A stretch of DNA of 64,000 nucleotides from Akkermansia massiliensis (GCF_023516715.1 NZ_JAMGSI010000001.1:868001-932000), one strand, 5' to 3'; shown: positions 9,977 through 19,027, counted from the first letter of the stretch. A program made the numbers and translations. Notes: generated from the sequence alone by a model not told the origin.

Positions 9977-10484
9977 TTAACAAATATCCTTTTCATTTTT
10001 CCTTCTTGGAAAATCTTATTATAATGTAAATCAATAAATATGTCCGTTCATTATTGCAATTGAATTTAAAAATCTTCCACTTGATAATGTATTTTATGTA
10101 GAGAAACTCTTTCTTTGAAATGGTTATATTTTTCTTTTTCTGGATTGCATCAATCTTTGTTGAAATCTTGTTTCACGAGAATTTTTTTATTACCGTTTTC
10201 AAGGATTAAAAAAACGGGAATTGACTAAAAGTTCGACTTTTTATTTTCCAATAGGATTCTGATTTCTTCCGTTTCCTCATCCTGTACCTGTTCTGTCATC
10301 CCTCTGTTTTTGCCAAGATCCATGAAATAGTAAATAACTTTTTGTAAATCAGATGGAATCTCATTAAACGCGAACCAGGGATAGGAAGAAGAGAATCGAA
10401 ATTAAGTAATAATTAATGGAATATATTCCATTAATATTTTATGATTGCATTTGTGTCTACAATAAAAAAGAATCCTATATTTTT
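9977..10484. other. AT-rich spacer with a coding remnant
   Basis: About 500 bases between the broken gene and the putative immunity gene. It is much more AT-rich than the housekeeping genes. Apart from the open frame at 10225-10401 (separate entry) I see only A/T runs, with no convincing gene, promoter or RNA. Confidence 0.5.
10225..10401 (-). pseudogene. C-terminal coding remnant of an unidentified protein
   Basis: On the minus strand an open frame of 58 codons begins right after a TAA (10404-10402) and ends at TAG (10227-10225). It reads FRFSSSYPWFAFNEIPSDLQ then KVIYYFMDLG, KNRGMTEQVQ and an acidic, charged end finishing ENKKSNF. It has no start codon near its beginning; the only Met codons are mid-frame. 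Composition resembles a real soluble protein C-terminus (balanced Glu/Asp/Lys, aromatic residues). It is probably the tail of a deleted gene, and its position just past the toxin-immunity pair suggests a displaced immunity gene, but that is inference. Confidence 0.4.
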
Positions 10485-10928
10485 CTATTTCGAAAGAATA
10501 AGTTTAATGTATGGTTTGATGATTTCTTTTATTGTTTTTTTCCTATCCTCAGAAAGATCAATTGGCATATATTCCGGAATATCGCCCATTGGAGTAATAT
10601 CAATGGAGTATTCTCCTTCCTTTTTGCTAATAATATTTAATGATAAAGAATAGGAAGGATATACATGGACACCTTTATTTATTAATGGTTTTTTATAAGA
10701 AACAGTTGTCAGTAGATTAGCTATACGTTCTTTATCGTTATTTTTTAACTCCAGTTCTCTTTTTCCTTCGTCGTCGGAATAATATAACTTAATGCTGCTA
10801 CAACATTTAGATATTTTTACTATTTCTTTGAAGGTGTTTTTTTGCATTTCAATTATATCTTTATCTTCCCCATGAGAAATCGAGGTAATTAAAAATAATA
10901 TAGATAATACTATAGAATATTTTTTCAT
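10485..10928 (-). CDS. Putative periplasmic immunity protein for the Rhs toxin
   Basis: 147 residues, starting MKKYSIVLSILFLITSISHG with cleavage expected near SHG/ED, so exported to the periplasm. The mature part is about 125 residues, Lys/Glu-rich, with a CCSS pair and a motif YPSYSLSLNIISKKEGEYSI. I do not recognise a named family. The ATG lies 3 nt after the TAG of the giant Rhs gene, and it shares that gene's unusually AT-rich 3' end. This is the standard arrangement of toxin tip plus cognate immunity gene in polymorphic toxin loci. The signal peptide implies protection in the cell envelope, consistent with a Cys-rich metallopeptidase tip that would act outside the cytoplasm. Immunity function is inferred from position only. 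Confidence 0.65.
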   Translation of the reverse strand: MKKYSIVLSILFLITSISHGEDKDIIEMQKNTFKEIVKISKCCSSIKLYYSDDEGKRELELKNNDKERIANLLTTVSYKKPLINKGVHVYPSYSLSLNIISKKEGEYSIDITPMGDIPEYMPIDLSEDRKKTIKEIIKPYIKLILSK

Positions 10929-10931
10929 AAA

Positions 10932-13900
10932 CTATATTTTTATTTGAGGATAAATCTCATCTACTACTTTTCTTGCAGATGTTTCTCCACCACAGGAAGG
11001 AGCTGCAGACCTTGTTGCACCTTTTTTAACACATTCGTCAAAATTAGGAATTGTATTATGCAAAACCTTACATCTACCATCATATTTATATGCTACTATT
11101 TCTCTCTTTACCATTTCTCTACATCCTGTCTTGCCAGGCCTTTCGCATTCCTGATATGCATGAATATATTCATGTGTTAAAATTTGCTCTAATGTTGTTT
11201 TGTTTTTAATTTTATTGTAATAAATATTTATGATATTTTTTATTGCATAATAAACACCTAAAAATGTAGACTTTTTATTCAGATTGCACATACATATCGT
11301 TGAAGGCAATGCACATTTTTTATTACTTTTTATAGCTTTAATTGAAGCTTTTAGATATCCGGAAGGATTATTCAATAAATATTGAACTTCTTTAGTGCAT
11401 TCTTGGTAGGTTATTTTTCCTAATAAATCAAAATCAATAATAGAATTATTTCTTACAAACCCATACAAATTCCGCCCACCCTGTTCCGAGATAGGATCCC
11501 TGCTAATCCATCTTCCGTCTGTGGGATTGAGATAACGGTAATTATAATACACAAGTCCCAGTTCGTCGTCTACATATTCACAGGAAAAACGAAACTTGTT
11601 TTCCTGAGCCATGTCTCCTTCAGTAGCCAGCAGATCACCAAAGGATGCATATTCATAGAGAGCCCTTCTCGTCTGCTGTCCGTCGAAGATGGAAGTAACA
11701 TTTTTAATGGCATCGTATATGAAGTAAAAATGTTTATCAATTTCCTTACCGCTGTTCTTCCAATAGTTCACTGCCAAAAGGCGTGTGGCCATGGGTTCCG
11801 TCGGGTCCCACAGGTAGCTCTTTACCAGCAAAGGTTCGGGATGCGTCAAATCCAGTTCAGCTACCTGCAGGTAGTCCCGGTACAGGAACCGGCAATGGCT
11901 GGATACTGCCCCATTGACGGAGACCTTCTTCTCGAAGCGCCTTCCTCGGTAGTCGTAGCCGCAGGTGATGGTTGTTCTGCCATCCTGGCTGGTGAAGACG
12001 ATGGGGCGGTCGTTGGCGTCGTAACTGATTTCCCAGATACCTGTCGAGGTCCTGATGCGGGTCTGGTTGCCGTCGGCGTCGTAGACGGGGGTAAAATGTT
12101 CTTCTCTCCCGGCAATCTCCGCGTACTGGTTAAGACAGTTGGCATCGTAGGATACTTCCTCTTCCAGTTCCCGAGCGGTTTTGCGGTTGCCGATGTTGTC
12201 GTATCGGTAGCTGAAGCATCCTCCCCGGCTGATCCGGTCTTCCACCAGCTCGCTGCGGCCATTGTAGGTAAAATCTCTTAGCGCGGCAGGAGTGGCGACA
12301 TCCCAGGAATCACGTCGCTGAATGGGACGCCCCAGGGCGTCGTAGTCGTATTCGTGGCCGGCTGCCAATTCGCCGTCCGCTCCCTTCCTGTAACCGATGG
12401 CGGTTACGAGGTTGAGCCTGGGATGGTAGGTATTGCAGCGGGCCATGCCGTTGGGGTAGGTGAGATAGTTGAGGAAGCCGCTGGTTGGATCGTACTGCCA
12501 GGTAAAGGGATACTCCAGTCCTTCCAGATTCATCCCGATGATGGCACCTTTGGAATCGTAGTCAAGATGAGAGTGCTGCACCGTGCGTGTGCCGACCATC
12601 AGGCGGCAGCCGGCCGAACGGCCAAAGGGATCGTATTCTTCCTGAAGAGAGCTTTCCACGGTTCCAAAGGAAGTGTCCTGAATCATGTTGCCGTAAACAT
12701 CGTAGGAGCATTCCCTGATGCCGGAGGCGTCCCGGACGTAGGTCATTTGTCCGAGGTGGTTGCAGGAGAACTCCCATCCTGGCGTACCGTCACTGTGGGA
12801 GACGGAGACGAGTTCCCCGGTGAGAGGAGCATAGGCGTAGGTGGTGGTGATTCCTCTGGCCTTGGTCAATGTCTCCAGACGGTTGAGAGTGTCGTAGGTT
12901 TTCGAGACACAGGACCCGTCTGCATAGGTCTTCTTGAGTTCAAGCCCCGTAGCCTCGTCATGGAGCCACGCGGTGGTGTCTCCGTCAGTACGGCCGCAAG
13001 GATCGGAAGTGATGTCTCCCTCATCTGCCCGGAAGGTAGTCAGGGAGACCATGTGATCGGCTTCGTCGTAGGCGAAGCAGGCCGGCTGGGTGGCGGTGCC
13101 GTACTTGGCCGTCTTTCTGCCGCGTATGTCATAAGAATAGCAAACTGTTCCCCCCAGGGCGTCGATGATGCAGGCGGGATTGTCACAGCAGGGCGAGTAG
13201 CTAGTGGTAGTCACGTTTCCTGCAGAATCGGTAGTTTTGACAGGACGTCCCGCAAGGTCGGTTTCAGTCGTCGCGGCATTGCCTCTGGAGTCCGTCTGCT
13301 TGAGAACCATGCCCGTGGAGGCGTAGGAGCGGGTTTGTGAGGAACGGATTCCGGAGTGGTCGGTCTGGCTTACGGTAAAGCCGTCCACGACAAGAGACTC
13401 GGCTACCATGTTTGAAGTGGGAATGCGGCTGAACCGGGTGCGCCTGGTAGGAGCGGTGTACTCCGTCCACTCGACGCTCTGCTGTCCGTAGACGTCCGTG
13501 GAAATGGTCTTGCTTTCCAGGAGGGGATCGAGCAGGGAAACCATATTCTCCGTGATTTGAGTAAGGGGGAGACCGTCGGCATTGTAGGTGGTGGAAGTCT
13601 GCACCTGGCAGACGCCGTCTTCCCGGAACCGGTAACAGGAGGAGTGCTCAGTGATTCTGTTTTTAGCAGGGTTATCAGGATGTAACTCGTCCAGCAGGAC
13701 GGTTTTCTTCATGGCCTGCCCCAGTTGGTTGTATTCTGTGATAGTAGGAGCAAGGTTCTCCGTTTGAGATCGGATCAATTGTCCCTTGTCATTGTATGTA
13801 TTACTGGTGACGATGAACCCTCCCTTCGTATTGGGCTGTTCCTGCCGGACGGTCTGTCCAAAGCCGTTTTCCAGAGACCTCGACAGCACAACTCCCTTGG

Positions 13901-16900
13901 ACAAGGTCGTGGTCAGGATGCCTTCTTCGGTTAGTTCCAGCTGGGTCTCCATCTCTCTTTGCCCTGTTCCTCCTTGTAAGGTGGTTGTGCCGTCGTAGTA
14001 GGTTCGAGTGACCAGGGTAGCCCCTGCAGGAGTGGTGACGGTGGTGGTGAGTCCGTCTTCGCCGTACTCGGTTCGGGTGGTGCGTCCCAGTAGGTCTATG
14101 GAGGAAACGACCCGTCCCTGATCGTCGTACTCCGTCCTTTCCGTCGTCGTCATCGGACCCACGTCGCGCCGCACGGCGATCGTCCTTCCCGCCGCATCAT
14201 AGCTGTAGGAGGTAATCATTTCAGGGGTGGTTTCTGTCGCCGAGCGGATGGTTTCCACCAGCTGCTTGGCCGTGTTGTAGCCGTAGCTGGTGGTGATGCC
14301 GTCTTCGTCGGTTTCCCTCAACGGGCCGCAGCACATCCACTCAGTCGTACTGACTCTGCCGTTGCCCTTCGTCGTCTTGACGAGCCTCTGTTCGTCATCA
14401 TATTCATAGTCCTCCGAGGCAATCAGCGACCAGCCTTCTCCGGTGTGAACGTATTGTTCTTTCCTGGTAGTGGTGCCGTTTTCAGCGATGTATTGCACGT
14501 TTCGTGTACTTTGTCCCGGAACGATGCTTCCGTTGGCCTGCACGGTCTCCGTCACCTTGTGGACGGCCCCGTATTCCGCGGTGGCTTCGTAAGTATAAAC
14601 GGTTTGCACCCCGTCAATACTCTGGCTCATCTTCCGCCTGCCCCGGGCGTAGGGATACTCCGCTGCCTCCCCATAAGTCTCTTCCACGCGGGTATGAACC
14701 TGGTCGCTTCCCAGCGCGGTTTCCGTCACGGTCGTGCGGCTGGCCTGCGGACTGTCTTCATAGGTATAAGTGCGTTTGAGAAGCGCCGTTTCTTCTCCAT
14801 TCTCGGCAATAATTACTTCGGTTTCCGTGGCGGGCCTGAAGTCGTTGAAGCGCAAGTCGGCGTAAGTCGTGCGTGTCCCCTTTTCGCCGCCTCCGGCCCA
14901 GGGAGCAGCGGAAAGCACGGTTCTGCCCTGGTCATCGTACTCGTAGCGCGTGTACCCTCCATCGGGCTTGATCTCCAGGGACACCCGGAACTGGTCGTTG
15001 TAGGTGTAAAGCGTAGTCTGGGCCAGAGGGGTGTTGTAGCCCTGGGTGCTGCTGATGGTCAGCCAGCCTCCCTCGGTGTACTTCTTGACTGTACGCGTGC
15101 AGGAAGAAGGTGTTTCCTCGTTGATGCCCTGAATAGTTTCAATGCGCTCCCACTTGGAACCGGGCAGCACGTTTTTCTCCACCGTTCGCACGGTGCGCTC
15201 ATCCCCCTCTCCCTGAATGGTCGTCACCTTGTTGCCTTCCGTCCTTCGCTGCGTCCGGAAGACAGGCATCCCCTCCCTCTGTTCGGCGATATCCATCACC
15301 TGCACGCCCTGGTCGTCACTCAGTTCATAGCTGACCGTCTTGTAGGGAGTTCCGGTGCCGGCAAAGCCGCGCGCATTCTTGCTCACCTGGCCGGGAGCGT
15401 ACCATTCCAGAGTGAGCCTGTTGCCTTCCGGAACCGCCTGGAGCAGTCCCCGGGACTTGGACCAGATGCTTTGGATGGCTCCCGTGGAAGGATGGCGGTT
15501 CACCTTCATCTGCCGGGAATAAGCTTCCGCCGTGGTTTCCACGCCGGAGGCGGAAACCATGGAGACGACCTTTCCGGTGGCTGCCGAGAAGCGCAGGGTG
15601 CGCCCATTGCTCTGGACCATGTCCAGATAGGCGGGAGAGCCGCCGGTGCAGGGAGACTTGTCGGCATTCAGCTTCCGAACCTTGTAGTTCAACTTGCGCG
15701 AACTTCCTGAGACGGAGGCTCCGGCATGGCCGTCAGAACTCTGGAAGGAGATGGAACTGCCCGTGGGTCGTTTGACGGAGATCTGTCCGGTTTCGGGATT
15801 GCAGGAGGCGCTCCATTCGAGGGGATGCTTGTAGCGCAGGGTGATGGAAGAGAGGGCGGAAGGTTCGGCAAGGGTGCGGAGAAGCGTGGGATTACCTCCT
15901 TCACTTCCGCCTCCGGAATCGCCCTCGCCCACTTCAAGCAATCCTTCGCAGTCGTCGGCTCCATCCGGGTTGCCGCCGAAGAAATGGGAGGTGTTCTTGC
16001 TGCAATCGGACTGTTCGACGTCTTCGTCACAATCACAGGAACAGGGACATGGACAACCTCCTTCCTCCGGCTCGCTGGAGGAAGAAGAGAGGGAACTTGA
16101 ACTGCTGCTGGAAGAAGAGCTGGAGCTGGAAGAACTCGATGAACTTGACGAGGACCATGAAGAACTGCTTGACGAGGAAGAGCTGGAGCTACTCAAGGAA
16201 CTTGAAGACGAAGAACTCGAACTGCTGGAGGACGACGAACTGGAAGAAGAACTGCTGGAACTGCTGGAACTGCTGGAACTGCTGGAACTGCTGGAACTGC
16301 TCGAGGAAGAGCTGGAAGACGGAGCGCTGCTGGAGGAATCCGGCTCCTGGGGCACCAAGGAACTGCTGTGGAAACTGGAAGACGACCAGCTGCTCGAGGA
16401 ACTGGACGAGGAAGAACTGGAGCTGCTGGATAGAGACGAACTGGAAGAAGAATCCGGAAGCTCGGGAGCCGAAGAACTCTGCTGGGAGCTGGAAGACGAG
16501 CTGTTGGACGAGGAAGAACTCGAACTGCTGGAAGAGGAACTGGAGCTGCTGCTTGACTTGGGGTCAAACTCAAAGGAATCTCCTCCCCCTGCCGAGGAAC
16601 TGCTCGACGAGTTCCCTTCCTCCTCTTCCTGGTACAGGTTGACCAGGGTTAGCACGGTTTCTCCTTGCCTGCTGGGAGGCGTGTTTTCCGCCAGCAGGTA
16701 ATAATCCAGGTCGGGCTCGCCTTCCTTGTCGCACATTAAGGCAATGCAGAACTCGGCTTCCGACCCCTGGTCGGGCTGGTGTTGATGGACGATGTGGCAC
16801 CAGTAATATCCCTGGTCGAACTGGATCTGGCGGCGGAGAGGGGTGGAAGGACCCGGCTCCGTGGAGAGTTCCAGATCCTTGGCGGGAATGGAAAGGGAGA

Positions 16901-17123
16901 TGGAAGAGTGGGCGTGGAGATGGAGAAAACAGGTGGAGGGAGCCATGACCTTGAGGTATCCGAACCATTCGTGCCGGGTGTTGTTGGAAGCAGTTCGTTT
17001 GGGGATAAGGACGGGAGCGGAGAGGCCGTTGACCTGGAAGTCGCCCTGGGGCTGTCCGTTGGGGTACATGGGAATGAAGGGATAGACGGTGTCCATGGCA
17101 CCGATGTTGAAAGTGTTGTTCAT
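10932..17123 (-). CDS. Giant YD-repeat/Rhs polymorphic toxin with Atp23-like (M76) metallopeptidase tip
   Basis: 2063 residues from ATG 17123; the frame also reaches a TTG at 17147, but the ATG (MNNTFNIGAMDTVYPFIP) is preferred. There is no Sec signal. In order: a beta-rich N-terminal domain (1-170); a serine tract of about 175 residues (about 172-350); a Cys-rich patch CPCPCSCDCD; then a long YD-repeat shell (about 480-1870; e.g. YEYDDQGRTV, YDALGRPIQRRDS, YDANDRPIV). The shell ends in the Rhs core boundary LVYYNYRYLNPTDGRWISRD and LYGFVRNNSIIDFDLLG. The last about 180 residues are a different, AT-rich module with LTHEYIHAYQEC (HExxH at 1984-1988) and nine cysteines. The pattern C-x2-MVKREIVAYKYDGRC and CVKKGATRS...ARKVVDEIY parallels mitochondrial Atp23. 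An immunity candidate follows 3 nt later. The shell would encapsulate the toxin; the export route is unknown. Confidence 0.88.
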   Translation of the reverse strand: MNNTFNIGAMDTVYPFIPMYPNGQPQGDFQVNGLSAPVLIPKRTASNNTRHEWFGYLKVMAPSTCFLHLHAHSSISLSIPAKDLELSTEPGPSTPLRRQIQFDQGYYWCHIVHQHQPDQGSEAEFCIALMCDKEGEPDLDYYLLAENTPPSRQGETVLTLVNLYQEEEEGNSSSSSSAGGGDSFEFDPKSSSSSSSSSSSSSSSSSNSSSSSSQQSSSAPELPDSSSSSSLSSSSSSSSSSSSSSWSSSSFHSSSLVPQEPDSSSSAPSSSSSSSSSSSSSSSSSSSSSSSSSSSSSSSSSSSSSSSSSLSSSSSSSSSSSSWSSSSSSSSSSSSSSSSSSSSSLSSSSSEPEEGGCPCPCSCDCDEDVEQSDCSKNTSHFFGGNPDGADDCEGLLEVGEGDSGGGSEGGNPTLLRTLAEPSALSSITLRYKHPLEWSASCNPETGQISVKRPTGSSISFQSSDGHAGASVSGSSRKLNYKVRKLNADKSPCTGGSPAYLDMVQSNGRTLRFSAATGKVVSMVSASGVETTAEAYSRQMKVNRHPSTGAIQSIWSKSRGLLQAVPEGNRLTLEWYAPGQVSKNARGFAGTGTPYKTVSYELSDDQGVQVMDIAEQREGMPVFRTQRRTEGNKVTTIQGEGDERTVRTVEKNVLPGSKWERIETIQGINEETPSSCTRTVKKYTEGGWLTISSTQGYNTPLAQTTLYTYNDQFRVSLEIKPDGGYTRYEYDDQGRTVLSAAPWAGGGEKGTRTTYADLRFNDFRPATETEVIIAENGEETALLKRTYTYEDSPQASRTTVTETALGSDQVHTRVEETYGEAAEYPYARGRRKMSQSIDGVQTVYTYEATAEYGAVHKVTETVQANGSIVPGQSTRNVQYIAENGTTTRKEQYVHTGEGWSLIASEDYEYDDEQRLVKTTKGNGRVSTTEWMCCGPLRETDEDGITTSYGYNTAKQLVETIRSATETTPEMITSYSYDAAGRTIAVRRDVGPMTTTERTEYDDQGRVVSSIDLLGRTTRTEYGEDGLTTTVTTPAGATLVTRTYYDGTTTLQGGTGQREMETQLELTEEGILTTTLSKGVVLSRSLENGFGQTVRQEQPNTKGGFIVTSNTYNDKGQLIRSQTENLAPTITEYNQLGQAMKKTVLLDELHPDNPAKNRITEHSSCYRFREDGVCQVQTSTTYNADGLPLTQITENMVSLLDPLLESKTISTDVYGQQSVEWTEYTAPTRRTRFSRIPTSNMVAESLVVDGFTVSQTDHSGIRSSQTRSYASTGMVLKQTDSRGNAATTETDLAGRPVKTTDSAGNVTTTSYSPCCDNPACIIDALGGTVCYSYDIRGRKTAKYGTATQPACFAYDEADHMVSLTTFRADEGDITSDPCGRTDGDTTAWLHDEATGLELKKTYADGSCVSKTYDTLNRLETLTKARGITTTYAYAPLTGELVSVSHSDGTPGWEFSCNHLGQMTYVRDASGIRECSYDVYGNMIQDTSFGTVESSLQEEYDPFGRSAGCRLMVGTRTVQHSHLDYDSKGAIIGMNLEGLEYPFTWQYDPTSGFLNYLTYPNGMARCNTYHPRLNLVTAIGYRKGADGELAAGHEYDYDALGRPIQRRDSWDVATPAALRDFTYNGRSELVEDRISRGGCFSYRYDNIGNRKTARELEEEVSYDANCLNQYAEIAGREEHFTPVYDADGNQTRIRTSTGIWEISYDANDRPIVFTSQDGRTTITCGYDYRGRRFEKKVSVNGAVSSHCRFLYRDYLQVAELDLTHPEPLLVKSYLWDPTEPMATRLLAVNYWKNSGKEIDKHFYFIYDAIKNVTSIFDGQQTRRALYEYASFGDLLATEGDMAQENKFRFSCEYVDDELGLVYYNYRYLNPTDGRWISRDPISEQGGRNLYGFVRNNSIIDFDLLGKITYQECTKEVQYLLNNPSGYLKASIKAIKSNKKCALPSTICMCNLNKKSTFLGVYYAIKNIINIYYNKIKNKTTLEQILTHEYIHAYQECERPGKTGCREMVKREIVAYKYDGRCKVLHNTIPNFDECVKKGATRSAAPSCGGETSARKVVDEIYPQIKI
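16074..16610 (-). repeat. Poly-serine tract within the Rhs protein
   Basis: About 175 codons that are nearly all serine, broken by short islands such as QQSSSAPELPD, LVPQEPD and APSSSS. Ser is encoded by a mixture of AGC, AGT, TCC, TCT, TCG and TCA, so the run is not a simple DNA repeat. It separates the N-terminal domain from the Cys-rich patch and YD-repeat shell, probably as a flexible or glycosylated linker. The DNA is still repetitive (several short blocks of CAGCAGTTC-like sequence around 16255-16300), which could promote length variation. Confidence 0.85.
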
Positions 17124-17355
17124 GGTAATGAAATGATGTTTGTTCAATGGTTGCGACTACCATGAATCAAAAACTAACAACGTAAACACGTCGGGAACGT
17201 TACCTCTAAATATTAAAGTTTATGAGGGAAAATTTGACTCCTTTTCAATCACTTTCGATCGAAATTTGGATATCTGAAAAGAGGTATAAATGAGGAAACA
17301 TGGCGAATGAAAGAGGGATATAAAAATTTGTTGAAAGAGAGAACCCGGGGATTCC

Positions 17356-17646
17356 ATGGCAAATAAAACATTGACCCGCCGAGAGGGAAACTCTATCCTG
17401 AAAGCCTCATTCAACCGGAGGAAGATTACAGCCGTGGAGGACGATATTATTTGTACAGAAAAAATCATTGCGGAACGCAAGACGTTCTTTCTTGATCTCA
17501 AACAGAATGCGCGCGGCAAAGTGGTGCGTATTACGGAAAAGGTGAGCTCCAACCGGGACCGGATTATGGTGCCTGCGGAAATTTTGGATGATTTCATCGC
17601 CGCTCTCCAGGATATCCGGGAGACCCTGAAGCAGCAGGGGGAATAA
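17356..17646 (+). CDS. PUR-domain single-stranded nucleic-acid binding protein
   Basis: 96 residues: MANKTLTRREGNSILKASFN, then ERKTFFLDLKQNARGKVVRI and VPAEILDDFIAALQDI. This is the beta-beta-beta-beta-alpha PUR repeat with the FFLDLKQN.RG core seen in bacterial PUR-alpha/DUF3276 proteins. The family binds single-stranded purine-rich DNA or RNA. It stands alone, divergent from the Rhs gene and upstream of mrp. Length is typical of the bacterial one-repeat form. Its role in this organism is unknown. Confidence 0.8.
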   Translation: MANKTLTRREGNSILKASFNRRKITAVEDDIICTEKIIAERKTFFLDLKQNARGKVVRITEKVSSNRDRIMVPAEILDDFIAALQDIRETLKQQGE

Positions 17647-17769
17647 ATTTTCCCCCTCCCTCCTGTTCTTTATTTCACCAATAGCGGGGCTGCGGCCGTC
17701 CCGCCATTTCTTAGTATCCGGGGCATTGCAAATCCGGCGGGCAAAAAGCCGTTTTGTCTGAATTAGGCG

Positions 17770-17797
17770 TTGTCAAAAATAAAAAAGGGAGTATTTT
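17770..17797 (+). promoter_or_regulatory. Candidate sigma-70-type promoter for mrp
   Basis: TTGTCA at 17770-17775, a 16-nt spacer and TATTTT at 17792-17797, about 100 nt upstream of the mrp start in an otherwise gene-free 253-nt stretch. Assigned by eye. Confidence 0.4.
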
Positions 17798-17899
17798 TAC
17801 TTCCCGGTTTTGCCGTCCCCTTTTTTCATATTCCGGAGCATTCTGCATTCCGGAGGCGCGGGGCCGGAATGTTGATGCAACCATGAATATTTCAGAGAT

Positions 17900-18976
17900 A
17901 TGACGACACAACAGGAATTGACTCCGGAATTGATACGGGCTGCGCTGACCACGGTAAAATTTCCGGGGTTCAGCCGCGACATCGTATCTTTCGGGCTGGT
18001 GAAAAAGATTGACATTGACGCTGAAAACAACGTCACGATTGATTTGGTGATTGAGAGCAAAAATGCGGATATTCCCCGTTACATTTTTGAAGGCGTTCAC
18101 GGCGTGATGAAGCATTTGCCCGGCGTGAAGCACTGCGACGTCAATATCGAGCATAAGGCTCCGGAAGCCAAAAAAGGAATCAATGACGATCCCTCTACCT
18201 GGAAATCCTCCGTTCCCGGCGCCAAGCACGTCATTGCCGTGGCTTCCGGCAAGGGCGGGGTGGGCAAATCCACCGTTTCCGCGAACCTGGCGGTGGCCCT
18301 GAGCAAGCTGGGGTATTCCGTCGGTCTGGTGGACCTGGATATTTACGGCCCTTCCATGTCCCTGATGTTCGGCACCAAGGAACGCCCCGGAGCCAATGAG
18401 AATGACGAATTTATCCCGGTAACGGCCCATGGCGTGAAACTTCTTTCCATGGGGCTGCTGATTAATGAATCCGATCCTGTAGCGGTGCGCGGTCCTCTGG
18501 CGACACGCTACGTCCAGCAGTTCCTGCGCAACGTGGCATGGGGGGATGTGGATTTTCTGATTCTGGACCTGCCTCCCGGCACCGGAGACATTCAGCTGAC
18601 CATTGTCCAGACGGCCGAACTGGACGGCGTGGTGGTGGTGACCACCCCGCAGGAAGTGGCGCTGATTGACGCCCGCAAGGCGATCGGCCTCTTTGAACGG
18701 GTGGAAACCCCCATTCTGGGCATAATTGAAAACATGAGTTATTTCCAGTGCCCCTCCGACGGCAAGATTTACCATATCTTTGGCGAAGGAGGCGGCGAAC
18801 GGGAAGCGGCCAAACTGGGAGTGCCCCTGCTCGGCAAGATTCCGCTGGATATTTCCACCCGCTCCGGCGGGGACGAAGGCCGCCCCGTGGCCCTGGAAGA
18901 TCCCGGGCAAAATCCGGTTTCCGCCGCGTTCCGCCAGGTGGCTGAACAATGTGCCCGCGTGGTGCTTGACCGCTGA
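17900..18976 (+). CDS. mrp: Mrp/ApbC (NBP35-type) iron-sulfur cluster carrier ATPase
   Basis: 358 residues. The N-terminal about 90 residues are a MIP18/DUF59 domain (LTPELIRAALTTVKFPGFSR). The P-loop ATPase follows with the deviant Walker A GKGGVGKSTVSANLA (about residue 118), then GLVDLDIYGPSMSLMFG, the Walker B-like LILDLPPGTGDIQLTI and the bridging-cysteine region NMSYFQCPSDGKIYHIFG. The usual C-x2-C that bridges a cluster in dimers is reduced: I see only a single Cys in SYFQCPSD. It would load and transfer Fe-S clusters in the cytosol. A strong hairpin follows at 19028-19062. Confidence 0.92.
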   Translation: MTTQQELTPELIRAALTTVKFPGFSRDIVSFGLVKKIDIDAENNVTIDLVIESKNADIPRYIFEGVHGVMKHLPGVKHCDVNIEHKAPEAKKGINDDPSTWKSSVPGAKHVIAVASGKGGVGKSTVSANLAVALSKLGYSVGLVDLDIYGPSMSLMFGTKERPGANENDEFIPVTAHGVKLLSMGLLINESDPVAVRGPLATRYVQQFLRNVAWGDVDFLILDLPPGTGDIQLTIVQTAELDGVVVVTTPQEVALIDARKAIGLFERVETPILGIIENMSYFQCPSDGKIYHIFGEGGGEREAAKLGVPLLGKIPLDISTRSGGDEGRPVALEDPGQNPVSAAFRQVAEQCARVVLDR

Positions 18977-19027
18977 ATGTCCCGGACGGGGCGGAAGGCC
19001 CGGTACGGTTGGTAACCCTTAAATTTG

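Noticed and set aside
16074-16610. CRISPR-like repetition in the serine tract region
   Set aside because: Repeats are short, irregular, without unique spacers and lie inside a coding frame.
15841-16701. Glu/Leu-rich ORF opposite the serine tract
   Set aside because: It is the exact antisense of the Ser codons; low-complexity Glu/Leu arises because AGC and TCC read as GCT and GGA on the other strand. No independent coding signal.
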